A stretch of 35,051 nt of DNA from the NCBI GenBank assembly GCA_910586595.1, contig CAJUJB010000028.1:1-35051 (forward strand), in the 5' to 3' direction. Below the pieces are notes generated by a model. That model worked only from the letters and a program-made list of their open reading frames with translations, was not told where the DNA came from and searched no databases. Below, in pieces: positions 7,055 through 15,247 of this stretch. Source of the DNA: an uncultured Muribaculaceae bacterium (GTDB lineage Bacteria > Bacteroidota > Bacteroidia > Bacteroidales > Muribaculaceae). Numbering within the stretch: position 1 is the first letter of the stretch; each line of letters starts with the position of its first letter. A program made the position numbers and the translations under genes.

Positions 7055-7870
7055 TCAGAATGAAATATAATCACGCGGATCCAGAGCCGTGCCATTGTGC
7101 CATAGCTCGAATCCGAGTTTGCCGTCAGCCCCAGCATGTCCGATGCGTTGGCCGGCGGCTACTTTTTTACCTTTAGATACAAAGACTTCACCCAGGTGTG
7201 AGTATATGCTTACAAAGTCATTGGGGTGCTGTATCGTCACTGTCGAGCTTCCGTCAGCAGCGGTGTATACGCCCAGCACCGTGCCTCTGTAGACTGTGGT
7301 GGCGGGAGCCGCGCGCCCGGCCGACATAAGAATGCCCCCTTGGATGCCTGGCAATTCGCCTATTTCATTGACACTTGCGGTAGGTGTGCCGAATACCATT
7401 CCTTCGGCTGCGATAGGGGCCAAAACAGAGAGGTTGAATCGCTCTTCCGACTCATATTCCCTCACAAACTGATGTTCTGCCTCCGACGCCGTCAGCAGCG
7501 AGTCGGCGTTATATATGGTTTCCGACAGGCGTAACTTTGCTGAATCTTCCGGAATATCATCCTTCATTATCGCCACGATATTGGCAATATACGCATTATT
7601 TATTCTGGCAGCCTGCTCAAGTGAATCGAGCTTCAGGGCCGTTTCGAGGTACTGGTTGCGTAGATTTCCTCTTAAGGCTCCAGGCAAGAGCTGACGCATC
7701 GGTGTGTAAGCCATGATGCACCAGAGTAAGGCAGCTCCTGAGGCTATTACAGCTGCCGTGACTACGATGACACGCGTACGGGTCATACGAAGACTCCACA
7801 CACGGTTGAAGGTATTTTCTTTTATGAAGTCGAGGCGGTACCTCGCTGGATTCTTGTAGTTTTTTCCCAT
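7055..7870 (-). CDS. Membrane-anchored M23/LytM-like protein lacking zinc ligands
   Basis: The ATG at 7870 (MGKNYKNPARYRLDF) gives 271 residues and leaves a 19-nt gap to the upstream gene; an in-frame ATG at 7957 would overlap it by 68 nt. One transmembrane segment (VIVVTAAVIASGAALLWCIMAY, about residues 35-55) is followed by a helical stalk and a C-terminal LytM-like domain from about residue 150, with a recognisable core: TVTIQHPNDFVSIYSHLGEVFVSKGKKV-AGQRIGHAG. The histidine of YSHLG (H225) is kept. The zinc-binding HxxxD motif is replaced by GIQGGIL, and the HxH motif by K251-L-G253 before FELW. By analogy with EnvC and NlpD, such a domain would regulate amidases rather than cut peptidoglycan; that role is inference. 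Confidence 0.82.
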   Translation of the reverse strand: MGKNYKNPARYRLDFIKENTFNRVWSLRMTRTRVIVVTAAVIASGAALLWCIMAYTPMRQLLPGALRGNLRNQYLETALKLDSLEQAARINNAYIANIVAIMKDDIPEDSAKLRLSETIYNADSLLTASEAEHQFVREYESEERFNLSVLAPIAAEGMVFGTPTASVNEIGELPGIQGGILMSAGRAAPATTVYRGTVLGVYTAADGSSTVTIQHPNDFVSIYSHLGEVFVSKGKKVAAGQRIGHAGADGKLGFELWHNGTALDPRDYISF

Positions 7871-7889
7871 AAAACTATCTGTACTTGAC

Positions 7890-8954
7890 TTAAAGCGATT
7901 CGCCGACCGACCGTTTTTCTGCAGCGGCGCGGTTGAGTGCCTTGATGGCAAATTCAAGAATAGTGTCTATTCCGTCGACAGCTTTATCCACATCCATATC
8001 TACTTCGCCACCGGGTGTCGGGTCGATTCCTGCCTCTGTAAGTTGCATGGCTGAGTCATATACTGGGGAGGCTGAGAACCGTACGCTCCAACCGCAGGGT
8101 AATTCTGAAGAAAAAGGCATACCGCATCCGCCTCCGGTGGTAGCTCCGACTATTGCAACCTGCGGAAGCGATTTCATGGCGCTTACAAAGTTATTTGCCG
8201 CGCTGAAGGTACTGCGGTTAGTAAGCACGATCACAGGCTTGAACCAGCGCACGTGTTCGGTTGCTGGCTCGTAGTAATAGGCATATGGCTCGGAGAAATC
8301 GTTATGTCCAGGGCCGGTTTTATGCGCTATATATCCGCCTAATGTGCGTTCATCTATGAAGTGCGATACAATCTTTTCTACGTTCGACACATCTCCACCT
8401 CCATTGTCGCGCACATCGATCACAATGCCATCGGCATCCTTCATCGAGTAAAGCATCTGGTCAATGAAGCTGTGGCTCGCGCATGTTGCGAATGAAGAAT
8501 AGCGTATGTAACCCACATTCCGGTCGGTCAGGTATTTATACATGAAGCCACCTCCGGAGCGGTAGTCGAATTTGAGATACGACTCTTCGATCAGGCGTGC
8601 ATTGAAATTCTGTGGGTAGTCGCTCCACCAGTTGCGGTAATAGCTGATGTCGAACCACGACAGGAGGTTGGTGTGTCCGTCGCGGAGTTCGCAAAGCATC
8701 TTGGCACAGTGGTCGAAAAACTCTTCTTGACCCCATTTGGGGTTGAGGCGCGCCCTGTAGCGGATTCCCACCTCATCCCAGTCCACATCTTTGTCCGCAA
8801 AGAAGCAGTAATGTTCGTCGAGCACAGTCCATAGGGCGTCGAAGTTGCCGTAGACGTCGTTATTCCATTCTTCAATCTCGTGGCAGCTGACCAGACCGAA
8901 GAGCGCGCTGAGGGCGATAAAGAAGGATAATATAATTGAATGGAGAGATTTCAT
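7890..8954 (-). CDS. S41 family serine peptidase, lipoprotein
   Basis: The 354-residue protein begins with a lipoprotein signal (MKSLHSIILSF...LFGLVSC, lipidated cysteine C24). The core has the S41/C-terminal-processing-protease pattern: GYIRYSSF, DGIVIDVRDNGGGD (176-188), VIVLTNRSTFSAANNF with the likely catalytic serine S251, and VGATTGGGCGMPF after it. No clear PDZ domain is visible, as in many Bacteroidota S41 lipoproteins. Its substrate is unknown; it should sit on the periplasmic face of a membrane. Its ATG overlaps the TGA of the DUF3316 gene (TGATG), so translation is coupled. Confidence 0.87.
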   Translation of the reverse strand: MKSLHSIILSFFIALSALFGLVSCHEIEEWNNDVYGNFDALWTVLDEHYCFFADKDVDWDEVGIRYRARLNPKWGQEEFFDHCAKMLCELRDGHTNLLSWFDISYYRNWWSDYPQNFNARLIEESYLKFDYRSGGGFMYKYLTDRNVGYIRYSSFATCASHSFIDQMLYSMKDADGIVIDVRDNGGGDVSNVEKIVSHFIDERTLGGYIAHKTGPGHNDFSEPYAYYYEPATEHVRWFKPVIVLTNRSTFSAANNFVSAMKSLPQVAIVGATTGGGCGMPFSSELPCGWSVRFSASPVYDSAMQLTEAGIDPTPGGEVDMDVDKAVDGIDTILEFAIKALNRAAAEKRSVGESL

Positions 8955-9799
8955 CAGTATAAAGCGCTAATTATTTTGGCCTCCCGAGTGTTGGTTGACG
9001 GGGAGGCGGAGAGGGCCAGCCATTCAGAAGCTATGCCTATGACTGCCGTGTGGGTGATACGGCGGGTGACTATATCCGACGCTTTGCTCGACATGACTCC
9101 GCACCGGTAGCCGAGGCGGAGTATTGTTGCGCCGAACCGTAGGTCGAGTGTGGCGAGATTATCGAGCCGGAAGAAATTTCCCGGCCACGCGCCCCTCACC
9201 AGATTGCTGTGGTTGCCGAGATAAATCTCGTAGTATAGTTCTCCGTATTCGGGTGAGAAGAAGATTCCGGTCAGCGGTAACTCCGCCATATAGCGCGCGC
9301 AGATAGGTATGCGACCAATTTTGCCGTTGTAGACGGCAGCTCCTGAGGCATTTATTGTCCATGAGCCCTTGGCCGCAGCCGGGTTATTGCTGTTGCGCGC
9401 GTTATAGAGTACTCCCAGATCTATACCGGTCGATCCTCCGGCCATCACACTCCAGCCACCGCTGAAATTGAAGCGGCGCATCATGCCCCACCTGAGATCA
9501 AGATCAAGCCCCCACATGGTGGCATTGCGGGCCGGATTTTCGGTGTGCTCGCAGCCTAAGCGGCCGTTCAGGCGCATTACCCAGCGTTCGGGATTAAAAC
9601 GCATGGCTTGCATACGCTCGTAGTTCAAGGCGAATGCTTGCCCTGAGTACTTGAGGGGAGACAGATAAGTTTCAGCGATATGTGCTGACCCTATCTCAAG
9701 TGTATATGCCGAAAGAACCGGCCTCTCCTGTGCTGTGGCAGCCTGGATGCCCAGAAGTAGACAGACGCCAAGCAGGAGCTTACTGAGGAGTTTCTTCAT
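8954..9799 (-). CDS. DUF3316-like envelope protein
   Basis: From the ATG at 9799 the protein has 281 residues with a signal peptide (MKKLLSKLLLGVCLLLGIQAATAQE, cleavage after TAQ/E region). The rest alternates polar and hydrophobic residues with many aromatic and Gly positions, and includes YTLEIGSAHIAETYLSPLKYSG and YERMQAMRFNPERWVMRLNG, which I recognise as DUF3316 features. It is probably an outer-membrane or periplasmic beta-structured protein of unknown function; the C-terminus ends in a terminal aromatic (ISALY) as in barrels. It overlaps the end of the parC gene by 20 nt and its stop overlaps the S41 start, so all are one operon. Confidence 0.75.
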   Translation of the reverse strand: MKKLLSKLLLGVCLLLGIQAATAQERPVLSAYTLEIGSAHIAETYLSPLKYSGQAFALNYERMQAMRFNPERWVMRLNGRLGCEHTENPARNATMWGLDLDLRWGMMRRFNFSGGWSVMAGGSTGIDLGVLYNARNSNNPAAAKGSWTINASGAAVYNGKIGRIPICARYMAELPLTGIFFSPEYGELYYEIYLGNHSNLVRGAWPGNFFRLDNLATLDLRFGATILRLGYRCGVMSSKASDIVTRRITHTAVIGIASEWLALSASPSTNTREAKIISALY

Positions 9800-12560
9800 T
9801 CTGTGTGTCAAAGAGAGAGGGTGGCTCTATGCCTGGAAGAGTGGTATATTCCGACTCTTGGTCCAAGGTTTCTGCCATGTCGTCAAATTCAAGTGGCGTA
9901 GGAGTTTCTTCTTCTTCCGGCGCTTCTTCGGGTTTGCGTTTCGGTTCCAGTTCAACGACCTCTGCGAGTTCAAATGTAGTGAGGCGTTTGCCTCGTGCCT
10001 TAAATGATTTAAGACCTATAAACTCCTCTGCATCGATAGTGAGCGGAACTCGGGCCGGGTCTGAGAACCGGAGCTCGAACATGGGGCCATCGTTGTCCGA
10101 CAATGCAATCAGCGACGACCGGGCGTCATCACCTACGAAGCGTTGGCGCTTGGGCGAATCTTCGAAGGTGAATCGCTTGATGTAGGGATAGCCTTGCTCG
10201 GCGTCGTTAAGTATGGCCGTCCACTCCTGTTTGGGGCGGAATTTCTCGAGTCGCAGCACTTTTTCATCGTAGTGATTTGTCACCTCGAAGCCTGTAGTAT
10301 AATATTCTCCCGAAGGCAACACCACAAGTATGCGGTCTGAGCCTGCAAACTCACCCAGATATTCGCCGCGACCATCGTAATTGATACGCATCACATCAAA
10401 GTCGAACCATACTTTGCGGCCACCCAGAGTCGACTGGCCGCGTTCCTTAAGCGAGAAGCGCGCCACGTCGTTCTTCGTCACAAGATTGCCCTGGGCTGCG
10501 CGGCCTTTGATGGCGAGCTTGGAGAAATCTACGTCGAAGGTCAGATTTTTGAGCCTCAGTTTAGGCTTGAGCGTCACTTTCACCACCTCAGCCTCTCCGT
10601 TCGGATTAGCCGAGAACCACGTGATACGTGAATTAGGCAGGAGATTGTTGGTGAGGGTATACTCTTTGTCGCGGGTCATGCCGGTGGCGGCAAAACGCTT
10701 CATGTAGTATACTCCACCACGTCCGTTCTGATAGATGACATTGTATATCGTGCGGTTGTCGTTGCGCTTGTATACGTTCAGGTACAGCACATTCTTGCCT
10801 ACAAAAAGTTTTTCTTGCACGCGCACTATTTTATAGCGGCCGTCGCGGTAGAAGATGATTATATCATCAAGTGACGAGCAGTTGCAGACAAGTTCATCTT
10901 TTTTCAGGCCGGTCCCGATGAAGCCTTCTTCACGGTTGATATATAGTTTCTCGTTGGCCTCTGCCACGGTGGCTGCCTGTATATTGTCAAACCCGCGTAT
11001 GACGGTGCGGCGCGGATATGATTCTCCGTATTTTTTCTTCAGATATTCATACCACTCCACGGTCACGTCATCGATATGCTCAAGGCGGTCGAGATTATCC
11101 GATATGCGTTTCTGCAGGGCGGCGATGGCCGCGTTGGCATCCTCGGAATTGAAGCGTAAAATACGTTTCATCTTTATTTCAAGCAGCTTCAGTATATCAT
11201 CGCGCGTGATGTCGCGCACAAACGACGGCTTGAACGGCTCCAGGCGTTTATCTATATGGGCTACCGCGATGTCGAGCGATGCGGCCTCTTCATATTCCAC
11301 ATCTTTGTAGATGCGGTTCTCTATAAAGATTTTCTCAAGTGTGGCGTAGAGCAGTTTCTCGCGGTCTTCTCCTAAGATAACCTCAAGCTCCGATGCGATG
11401 ATCTTCCGGGTCGTATCGACGCTGTGGCGCAGCACGTCGCTTACGCCAAGGAAACACGGCTTCTTGTCGCGGATCACGCAGCAGTTGGGCGAGATGCTTA
11501 CCTCGCAATCGGTGAAGGCGTAAAGGGCATCGATGGTTTTGTCGCTCGATGTGCCCGGAATGAGATGTATGATTATCGAAGCTTCCGCCGCGGTGTTGTC
11601 TTCTACCTTGCGTATCTTTATCTGACCGCGTTCAAAAGCCTTGAGTATGGACTCAATCAGCCCTTGCGAGGTCTTGCCAAAGGGGATTTCGGTGATATTG
11701 AGCGTGCGCGAATCTATTTTCTCGATTTTTGCACGAACTTTGACTGCCCCCCCTCGGCGGCCGTCGTTGTACCGGCTCACATCAATCATGCCGCCGGTCA
11801 TGAAATCGGGATAGAGCTCAAACTCTTCTCCGCGCACGCAGGCAATGGCTGCGTCGAGAATCTCGTTGAAGTTATGAGGTAGAATTTTTGACGAAAGGCC
11901 TACGGCGATGCCTTCAGCCCCTTGTGCAAGCAGGAGGGGAAATTTGGTGGGTAGAGTGACGGGCTCGCGTTTACGGCCGTCATAGCTCATCGTCCATTCC
12001 GTAACCTTGGGGTTGAATAGTACTTCCGATGCGAAGGGCGACAGACGAGCCTCGATGTATCGGGCTGCCGCTGCAGCAGTGCCGGTGAGTATATTACCCC
12101 AGTTACCCTGAGTTTCTACCAAGAGTTCTTTTTGACCAATCTGAACCAAGGCATCTTTGATCGATGCATCGCCATGCGGATGATATTGCATCGTGGTGCC
12201 GACGATGTTGGCAACCTTATTAAACCGCTCATCATCGATGGTTTTCATCGCATGGAGTATGCGGCGCTGCACCGGCTTCAGTCCATCGTCGATATGGGGC
12301 ACGGCGCGTTCCAGAATTACATAAGATGCATACTCCAGAAACCACGACTGGTACATTCCGCGAAGATGATGACGTACCACCTCGTCGGGGTTCGTGAAGG
12401 GGCGACGACGTTCGGCCAAAATTGATTCTTCATCAACTTCGGCTGGCTCGGAGTCTTCTTCTGGGTCTACAGACGTCGTAGAAGACATTTCTTCCACCTC
12501 TTCGGGGGCGCGGTCTTCACTATGTTTTTCTTGGTTGTTTTCGTCGGTATATTGTGTCAT
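9780..12560 (-). CDS. parC: DNA topoisomerase IV subunit A (GyrA/ParC family)
   Basis: The 926-residue protein is a type IIA topoisomerase A subunit, which cuts and reseals duplex DNA. After an acidic N-terminal extension of ~50 residues come VVRHHLRGMYQSWFLEYASYVI, VPHIDDGLKPVQRRILHAM, the YHPHGDASI helix (126-134) and the catalytic tyrosine Y168 in AAAARYIEARLSPF. The C-terminal part (beyond ~500) is the beta-pinwheel, without the GyrA box QRRGG[R/K]G, which favours ParC over GyrA. The tail (from ~880) is strongly acidic. At the GyrA Ser83 position there is alanine (A132). No parE lies beside it. The stop codon is inside the DUF3316 gene. A TAAATTTG box is on the minus strand at 12596-12589. 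Confidence 0.9.
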   Translation of the reverse strand: MTQYTDENNQEKHSEDRAPEEVEEMSSTTSVDPEEDSEPAEVDEESILAERRRPFTNPDEVVRHHLRGMYQSWFLEYASYVILERAVPHIDDGLKPVQRRILHAMKTIDDERFNKVANIVGTTMQYHPHGDASIKDALVQIGQKELLVETQGNWGNILTGTAAAAARYIEARLSPFASEVLFNPKVTEWTMSYDGRKREPVTLPTKFPLLLAQGAEGIAVGLSSKILPHNFNEILDAAIACVRGEEFELYPDFMTGGMIDVSRYNDGRRGGAVKVRAKIEKIDSRTLNITEIPFGKTSQGLIESILKAFERGQIKIRKVEDNTAAEASIIIHLIPGTSSDKTIDALYAFTDCEVSISPNCCVIRDKKPCFLGVSDVLRHSVDTTRKIIASELEVILGEDREKLLYATLEKIFIENRIYKDVEYEEAASLDIAVAHIDKRLEPFKPSFVRDITRDDILKLLEIKMKRILRFNSEDANAAIAALQKRISDNLDRLEHIDDVTVEWYEYLKKKYGESYPRRTVIRGFDNIQAATVAEANEKLYINREEGFIGTGLKKDELVCNCSSLDDIIIFYRDGRYKIVRVQEKLFVGKNVLYLNVYKRNDNRTIYNVIYQNGRGGVYYMKRFAATGMTRDKEYTLTNNLLPNSRITWFSANPNGEAEVVKVTLKPKLRLKNLTFDVDFSKLAIKGRAAQGNLVTKNDVARFSLKERGQSTLGGRKVWFDFDVMRINYDGRGEYLGEFAGSDRILVVLPSGEYYTTGFEVTNHYDEKVLRLEKFRPKQEWTAILNDAEQGYPYIKRFTFEDSPKRQRFVGDDARSSLIALSDNDGPMFELRFSDPARVPLTIDAEEFIGLKSFKARGKRLTTFELAEVVELEPKRKPEEAPEEEETPTPLEFDDMAETLDQESEYTTLPGIEPPSLFDTQNEETPQ

Positions 12561-12588
12561 CGTCGGTTCGGATTGGCAAAGTTGCCTA

Positions 12589-12596
12589 CAAATTTA
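12589..12596 (-). promoter_or_regulatory. Likely -7 box of the parC operon
   Basis: Read on the minus strand this is TAAATTTG, a full TAnnTTTG match, 29 nt before the parC ATG. No convincing -33 element is at the expected distance, so the call rests on one box. Confidence 0.45.
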
Positions 12597-12698
12597 AGCA
12601 TTTTTTGCCAAATATTGCCCCTCGCCATTGTAAAAGAAATGAAATAAAACACGACATTTCTTATGCCATGGGGGTGTGGAAAATTTTTCTCGGAAAAA

Positions 12699-12730
12699 TT
12701 TGCAGGATTGAACCCTTGTGCTTAACTTTG
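12699..12730 (+). promoter_or_regulatory. Promoter of the structured RNA
   Basis: TTTG at 12699-12702, 20 nt spacer, TAACTTTG at 12723-12730. Both elements match the Bacteroidota consensus. No protein gene on this strand follows before the converging histidine kinase. Confidence 0.78.
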
Positions 12731-12735
12731 CGTTA

Positions 12736-12993
12736 TAAAAACAAAGGCAAGAGAGCCTCAACCCATACCACATCAAAGTAGATTGGGAAACTCGTCAATT
12801 ATTCGTGAAATACCGAGACAAGCTTAGCCGACCGATGGCGGGCCTCAACGGTGGCTTTGGCCGCCGGTGCCTTTGAGCCGGAGGATTACAAAGGGCGGCG
12901 AGCACTCAAATCCTGTCTTTTCGGAGTTTCATCGCATCCTTTGATGTGGCTATTATACTAAGCGCTATTCTTCGGAATGGCGCTTATTTTTTT
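12736..12993 (+). ncRNA. Structured non-coding RNA of unknown class, about 250 nt
   Basis: A consensus promoter (12699-12730) and a textbook terminator (12959-12993) bracket a region without a plausible reading frame. Its sequence folds: P1, CCACATCAAAG (12768-12778) with CTTTGATGTGG (12939-12949), 11 bp perfect; P2, GAAACTC (12787-12793) with GAGTTTC (12924-12930); P3, CGAGACA (12814-12820) with TGTC-TTT-TCG (12914-12923); a long hairpin, GG-CTCAA (12841-12848) with TTGAG-CC (12873-12879), capped by CGGTGGC-TTTG-GCCGCCG (12849-12866). AGGATT (12882-12887) can pair with AATCCT (12909-12914). I see no tmRNA, RNase P or SRP core motifs. A rod closed by a long stem, with about 180 nt inside P1, would suit a 6S-type RNA (the Bacteroidales-1 class has a similar promoter-terminator setting), but I cannot show this. 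Ends are estimates. Confidence 0.7.
12959..12993 (+). terminator. Intrinsic terminator of the structured RNA
   Basis: TAAGCGCTATTC (12959-12970) pairs over 12 bp (one G-U) with GAATGGCGCTTA (12975-12986) around a UUCG tetraloop and is followed by T7. It points to the plus strand only. Confidence 0.92.
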
Positions 12994-13005
12994 CTATCTG
13001 TGAAT

Positions 13006-13056
13006 ATCAAAGCCGGAATGAGGATCGCATATGCGGTGTCTCACTCCGGCTTTGAT
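13006..13056. terminator. Inverted repeat after the histidine kinase gene
   Basis: ATCAAAGCCGGA-ATGAG (13006-13022) pairs with CTCACTCCGGCTTTGAT (13040-13056) with one mismatch; the loop itself holds the palindrome CGCATATGCG (13026-13035). It lies 22 nt past the kinase stop codon. Neither side has a T-run, so termination is likely but not certain. Confidence 0.55.
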
Positions 13057-13077
13057 GTGTATGGTGTTGGTGATAGG

Positions 13078-14547
13078 TCAGCGTTTGGGGCGCCTGTATT
13101 TCGGCAGGCTGAACTTGAAGGCCAGGCCTCCGAGCTCGCCGTTCTCCACCGTAATTGTGCCGCCGTGGGCAATGACGGTGTTCTGCACGATGGGAAGGCC
13201 CAGTCCTGTGCCACCGGCTTTACGCGAGCGGCCCGAGTCGATGCGGTAGAAACGTTCGAAGAGGTGGGGTAGATGTTCTTCGCCTACTCCCACGCCATTA
13301 TCGCGGAACTCGAAGTGATAATACTTTTCATCTTCACCGGTAAGTATAAGCTCGCATAAATCCCCCTTCGAGTAGGCTGCCGCATTTTTGCACAGGTTGA
13401 TGATCATACCCGACAGGAGATTGTAGTTGCCGTTGATCTTGCAATCGAGAGGTATATCGAAATTGAAGCTCATCTTACCCAGTGCGCCCGATTCTTCAAG
13501 GTCACTTGAGATGGTGTAAGCTACGTCGTGATAGTCGAGCTCCTCGGTAGAGATAAGTTCTCCTCCTTCTTCCAGGCGTGTGATGGCCGATACGTCGGCT
13601 ATGAGGTTGACAAGGCGGTCGACGTGCTCCTGGGCTTTGCGCAGGAAGTGTGTGCGAGAGGCTTCATCCATGTCGGGATTCTCGAGAATTGTGTCCAGAT
13701 ACCCTTTTATCACACCGATAGGGGTGCGGAGCTCGTGGTTGATATTGTTGGTCAGCTGGCGCTTGGCTCTTGCCTTCTCTTCTATAGCATGCAAGGCTAT
13801 GGCGTGCTCGCGTTTTTGGCGCTGCATTGCCTGCGACCTCTGGTTGTACATGAAGATTATCTGCCGGCTTATGTCGCCAAGCTCATCGTGAGGATAGTCC
13901 ATGGCCGGGATGAAGTTGGGGTCAGTTGCAGCGCGCTGGGCAACCGTACGCAGAATGGCTATGTTGCGGCCGAAGTAACGTGTCGAGATGTAGGCAAGTA
14001 TGGTCATGCTCACACCGATGATGATCATGATCAAGAACATGCTGTACGACGGCAGCGCCGCTCCAAGTATGTCGTTATCGAAAGGCAGGGCAGTGTATAC
14101 GGCAACGCGGCCGTCGTCACTGTGCTCAACTTTGTAGAAGAAATACTTGTCGTCTGTGCTGGCATCCTCTGGCATGCGGTCCATTTCAGGGGTGCGGGTC
14201 AGGCCCTGTTCTCGCGCGCGTTCACTGTCAGACAGGCCGATCGGCTCGCCCCACGAGCGCTGAAGCTCTCCGTCTTGATAGACCGATACGCGCAAGAGGT
14301 CGTAAAGGGGGTTGTCGCGGTAATAGCGGCATACGAAGTCGACAAACTGTATAGGGTCAATGTCGGTCTCGTATGCGGCTACGATACGCTTGTTTACAAG
14401 CTCAAGCTGGGCGTCCAGTTGATTCTTGCGATATACGCGTTCATTATAGAACTGCCAGTAAGTCATACCGAAAATGACAATCCATAGGGCTGCCACAAGC
14501 GGTATGAAAAGTTGCCATTGGTAACTAATTCGTCTCTTTAAATCCAT
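13078..14547 (-). CDS. Sensor histidine kinase
   Basis: The 489-residue kinase has a membrane helix at about 12-30, a periplasmic sensor region to ~162, a second helix at 167-188, a HAMP-like linker, then a HisKA domain with the phospho-accepting H271 in NNINHELRTPIGVIKGYLD and a HATPase domain with the N box (LCKNAAAYSKGD), G1 (FRDNGVGVG), F box (FERFYR) and G2 (GGTGLGLPIV). It phosphorylates the response regulator encoded just upstream; its start overlaps that gene by 23 nt. The signal sensed is unknown. It looks like a PhoR/BaeS-type kinase; I do not equate it with a named Bacteroides system. Confidence 0.93.
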   Translation of the reverse strand: MDLKRRISYQWQLFIPLVAALWIVIFGMTYWQFYNERVYRKNQLDAQLELVNKRIVAAYETDIDPIQFVDFVCRYYRDNPLYDLLRVSVYQDGELQRSWGEPIGLSDSERAREQGLTRTPEMDRMPEDASTDDKYFFYKVEHSDDGRVAVYTALPFDNDILGAALPSYSMFLIMIIIGVSMTILAYISTRYFGRNIAILRTVAQRAATDPNFIPAMDYPHDELGDISRQIIFMYNQRSQAMQRQKREHAIALHAIEEKARAKRQLTNNINHELRTPIGVIKGYLDTILENPDMDEASRTHFLRKAQEHVDRLVNLIADVSAITRLEEGGELISTEELDYHDVAYTISSDLEESGALGKMSFNFDIPLDCKINGNYNLLSGMIINLCKNAAAYSKGDLCELILTGEDEKYYHFEFRDNGVGVGEEHLPHLFERFYRIDSGRSRKAGGTGLGLPIVQNTVIAHGGTITVENGELGGLAFKFSLPKYRRPKR

Positions 14548-15247
14548 ATCCGAAGCCTTGGCGGGTGACTATATATTTGTCGCAGTCGCCAAGTTTTTTA
14601 CGCAGACGGGTGATATTTGTGTCGATGGTGCGGCCTGTGACAACCACGTCGTCGCCCCATACGTGCTTGATGATTTCTTCGCGTGAATACACACGGTTGC
14701 GGTGTGTAAGGAAGAATACGAGAATATCGAACTCCGTGCGAGTCAGGGTCACGGGCTCGTTGTTGAGGTAGAATTCTTTATTGTTGCGGTCGATGCGGAG
14801 GCCCTTGAAGACGATATCAGCTTCGTAGATTGACTCTTGCTCGATTATTTCGGCGGCACTGCGTTTCTGGGCTGCCCCGGTGCGACGGAGGATGGCGCGT
14901 ACGCGGGCAAGCACCTCGCCAATATTGAAAGGCTTGGTGACATAGTCATCGGCTCCGATATTGAGGCCTTTTACCACGCAGTCTTCATCTGAAAGAGCTG
15001 AGCAGAAAAGAATCGGGGTCTCTTCAGTTGCCGTCACATTGCGGATGCGGCTCGCAAAATCAAATCCGCTGAGCTGACCCATCATGATATCGACCATGAA
15101 GAGGGAGTACGACTCGAGATTATCCAGGTCAAGGGCTTCTTCGGCACTATACGCGCAGTCTACCTCATATCCTTCTCTTTCGAGGTTGAATTTGAGGATT
15201 TCGCATACTGCTTCTTCATCGTCAATAACTAAGATCTTGGTTCTCAT
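14525..15247 (-). CDS. OmpR/PhoB family response regulator
   Basis: The 240-residue regulator has a receiver domain (acidic pocket D9-D10-E11, phospho-acceptor D53 in FMVDIMMG, switch threonine/serine region FCSALS, K105 in VTKPF) and a C-terminal winged helix (TRTEFDILVFFLTHRNRVYSRE, HVWGDDVVVTGRTIDTNITRLRKKLG, RQGFGYGF). It is the first gene of the pair with the kinase; regulator-first order with overlapping ends makes the pair one transcript. The target genes are not evident; nothing adjacent looks like an obvious regulon. The upstream 290 nt should contain its promoter but no clean consensus box was found. Confidence 0.94.
   Translation of the reverse strand: MRTKILVIDDEEAVCEILKFNLEREGYEVDCAYSAEEALDLDNLESYSLFMVDIMMGQLSGFDFASRIRNVTATEETPILFCSALSDEDCVVKGLNIGADDYVTKPFNIGEVLARVRAILRRTGAAQKRSAAEIIEQESIYEADIVFKGLRIDRNNKEFYLNNEPVTLTRTEFDILVFFLTHRNRVYSREEIIKHVWGDDVVVTGRTIDTNITRLRKKLGDCDKYIVTRQGFGYGFKETN

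Noticed and set aside
12736..12993. tmRNA, RNase P RNA or SRP RNA
   Set aside because: No tRNA-like ends or tag frame, no GAGGAAAGTCC-type core, and no GGAAGCAGC-type SRP loop could be found on either strand.
12768..13056. Possible base pairing between the orphan RNA (CTTTGATGTG) and the kinase 3' end (CACATCAAAG)
   Set aside because: The shared ten bases are probably coincidence: in both places they serve a local perfect hairpin, which would compete with pairing in trans.
13528..14487. A 319-residue open frame on the plus strand
   Set aside because: It lies entirely opposite the histidine kinase, whose domains are all recognisable. The antisense product has no family features and no promoter or start signal.
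13078..15247. Naming the two-component system RprX/RprY
   Set aside because: The receiver sequence, as far as I recall RprY, differs clearly; only the general OmpR/HisKA class is supported.
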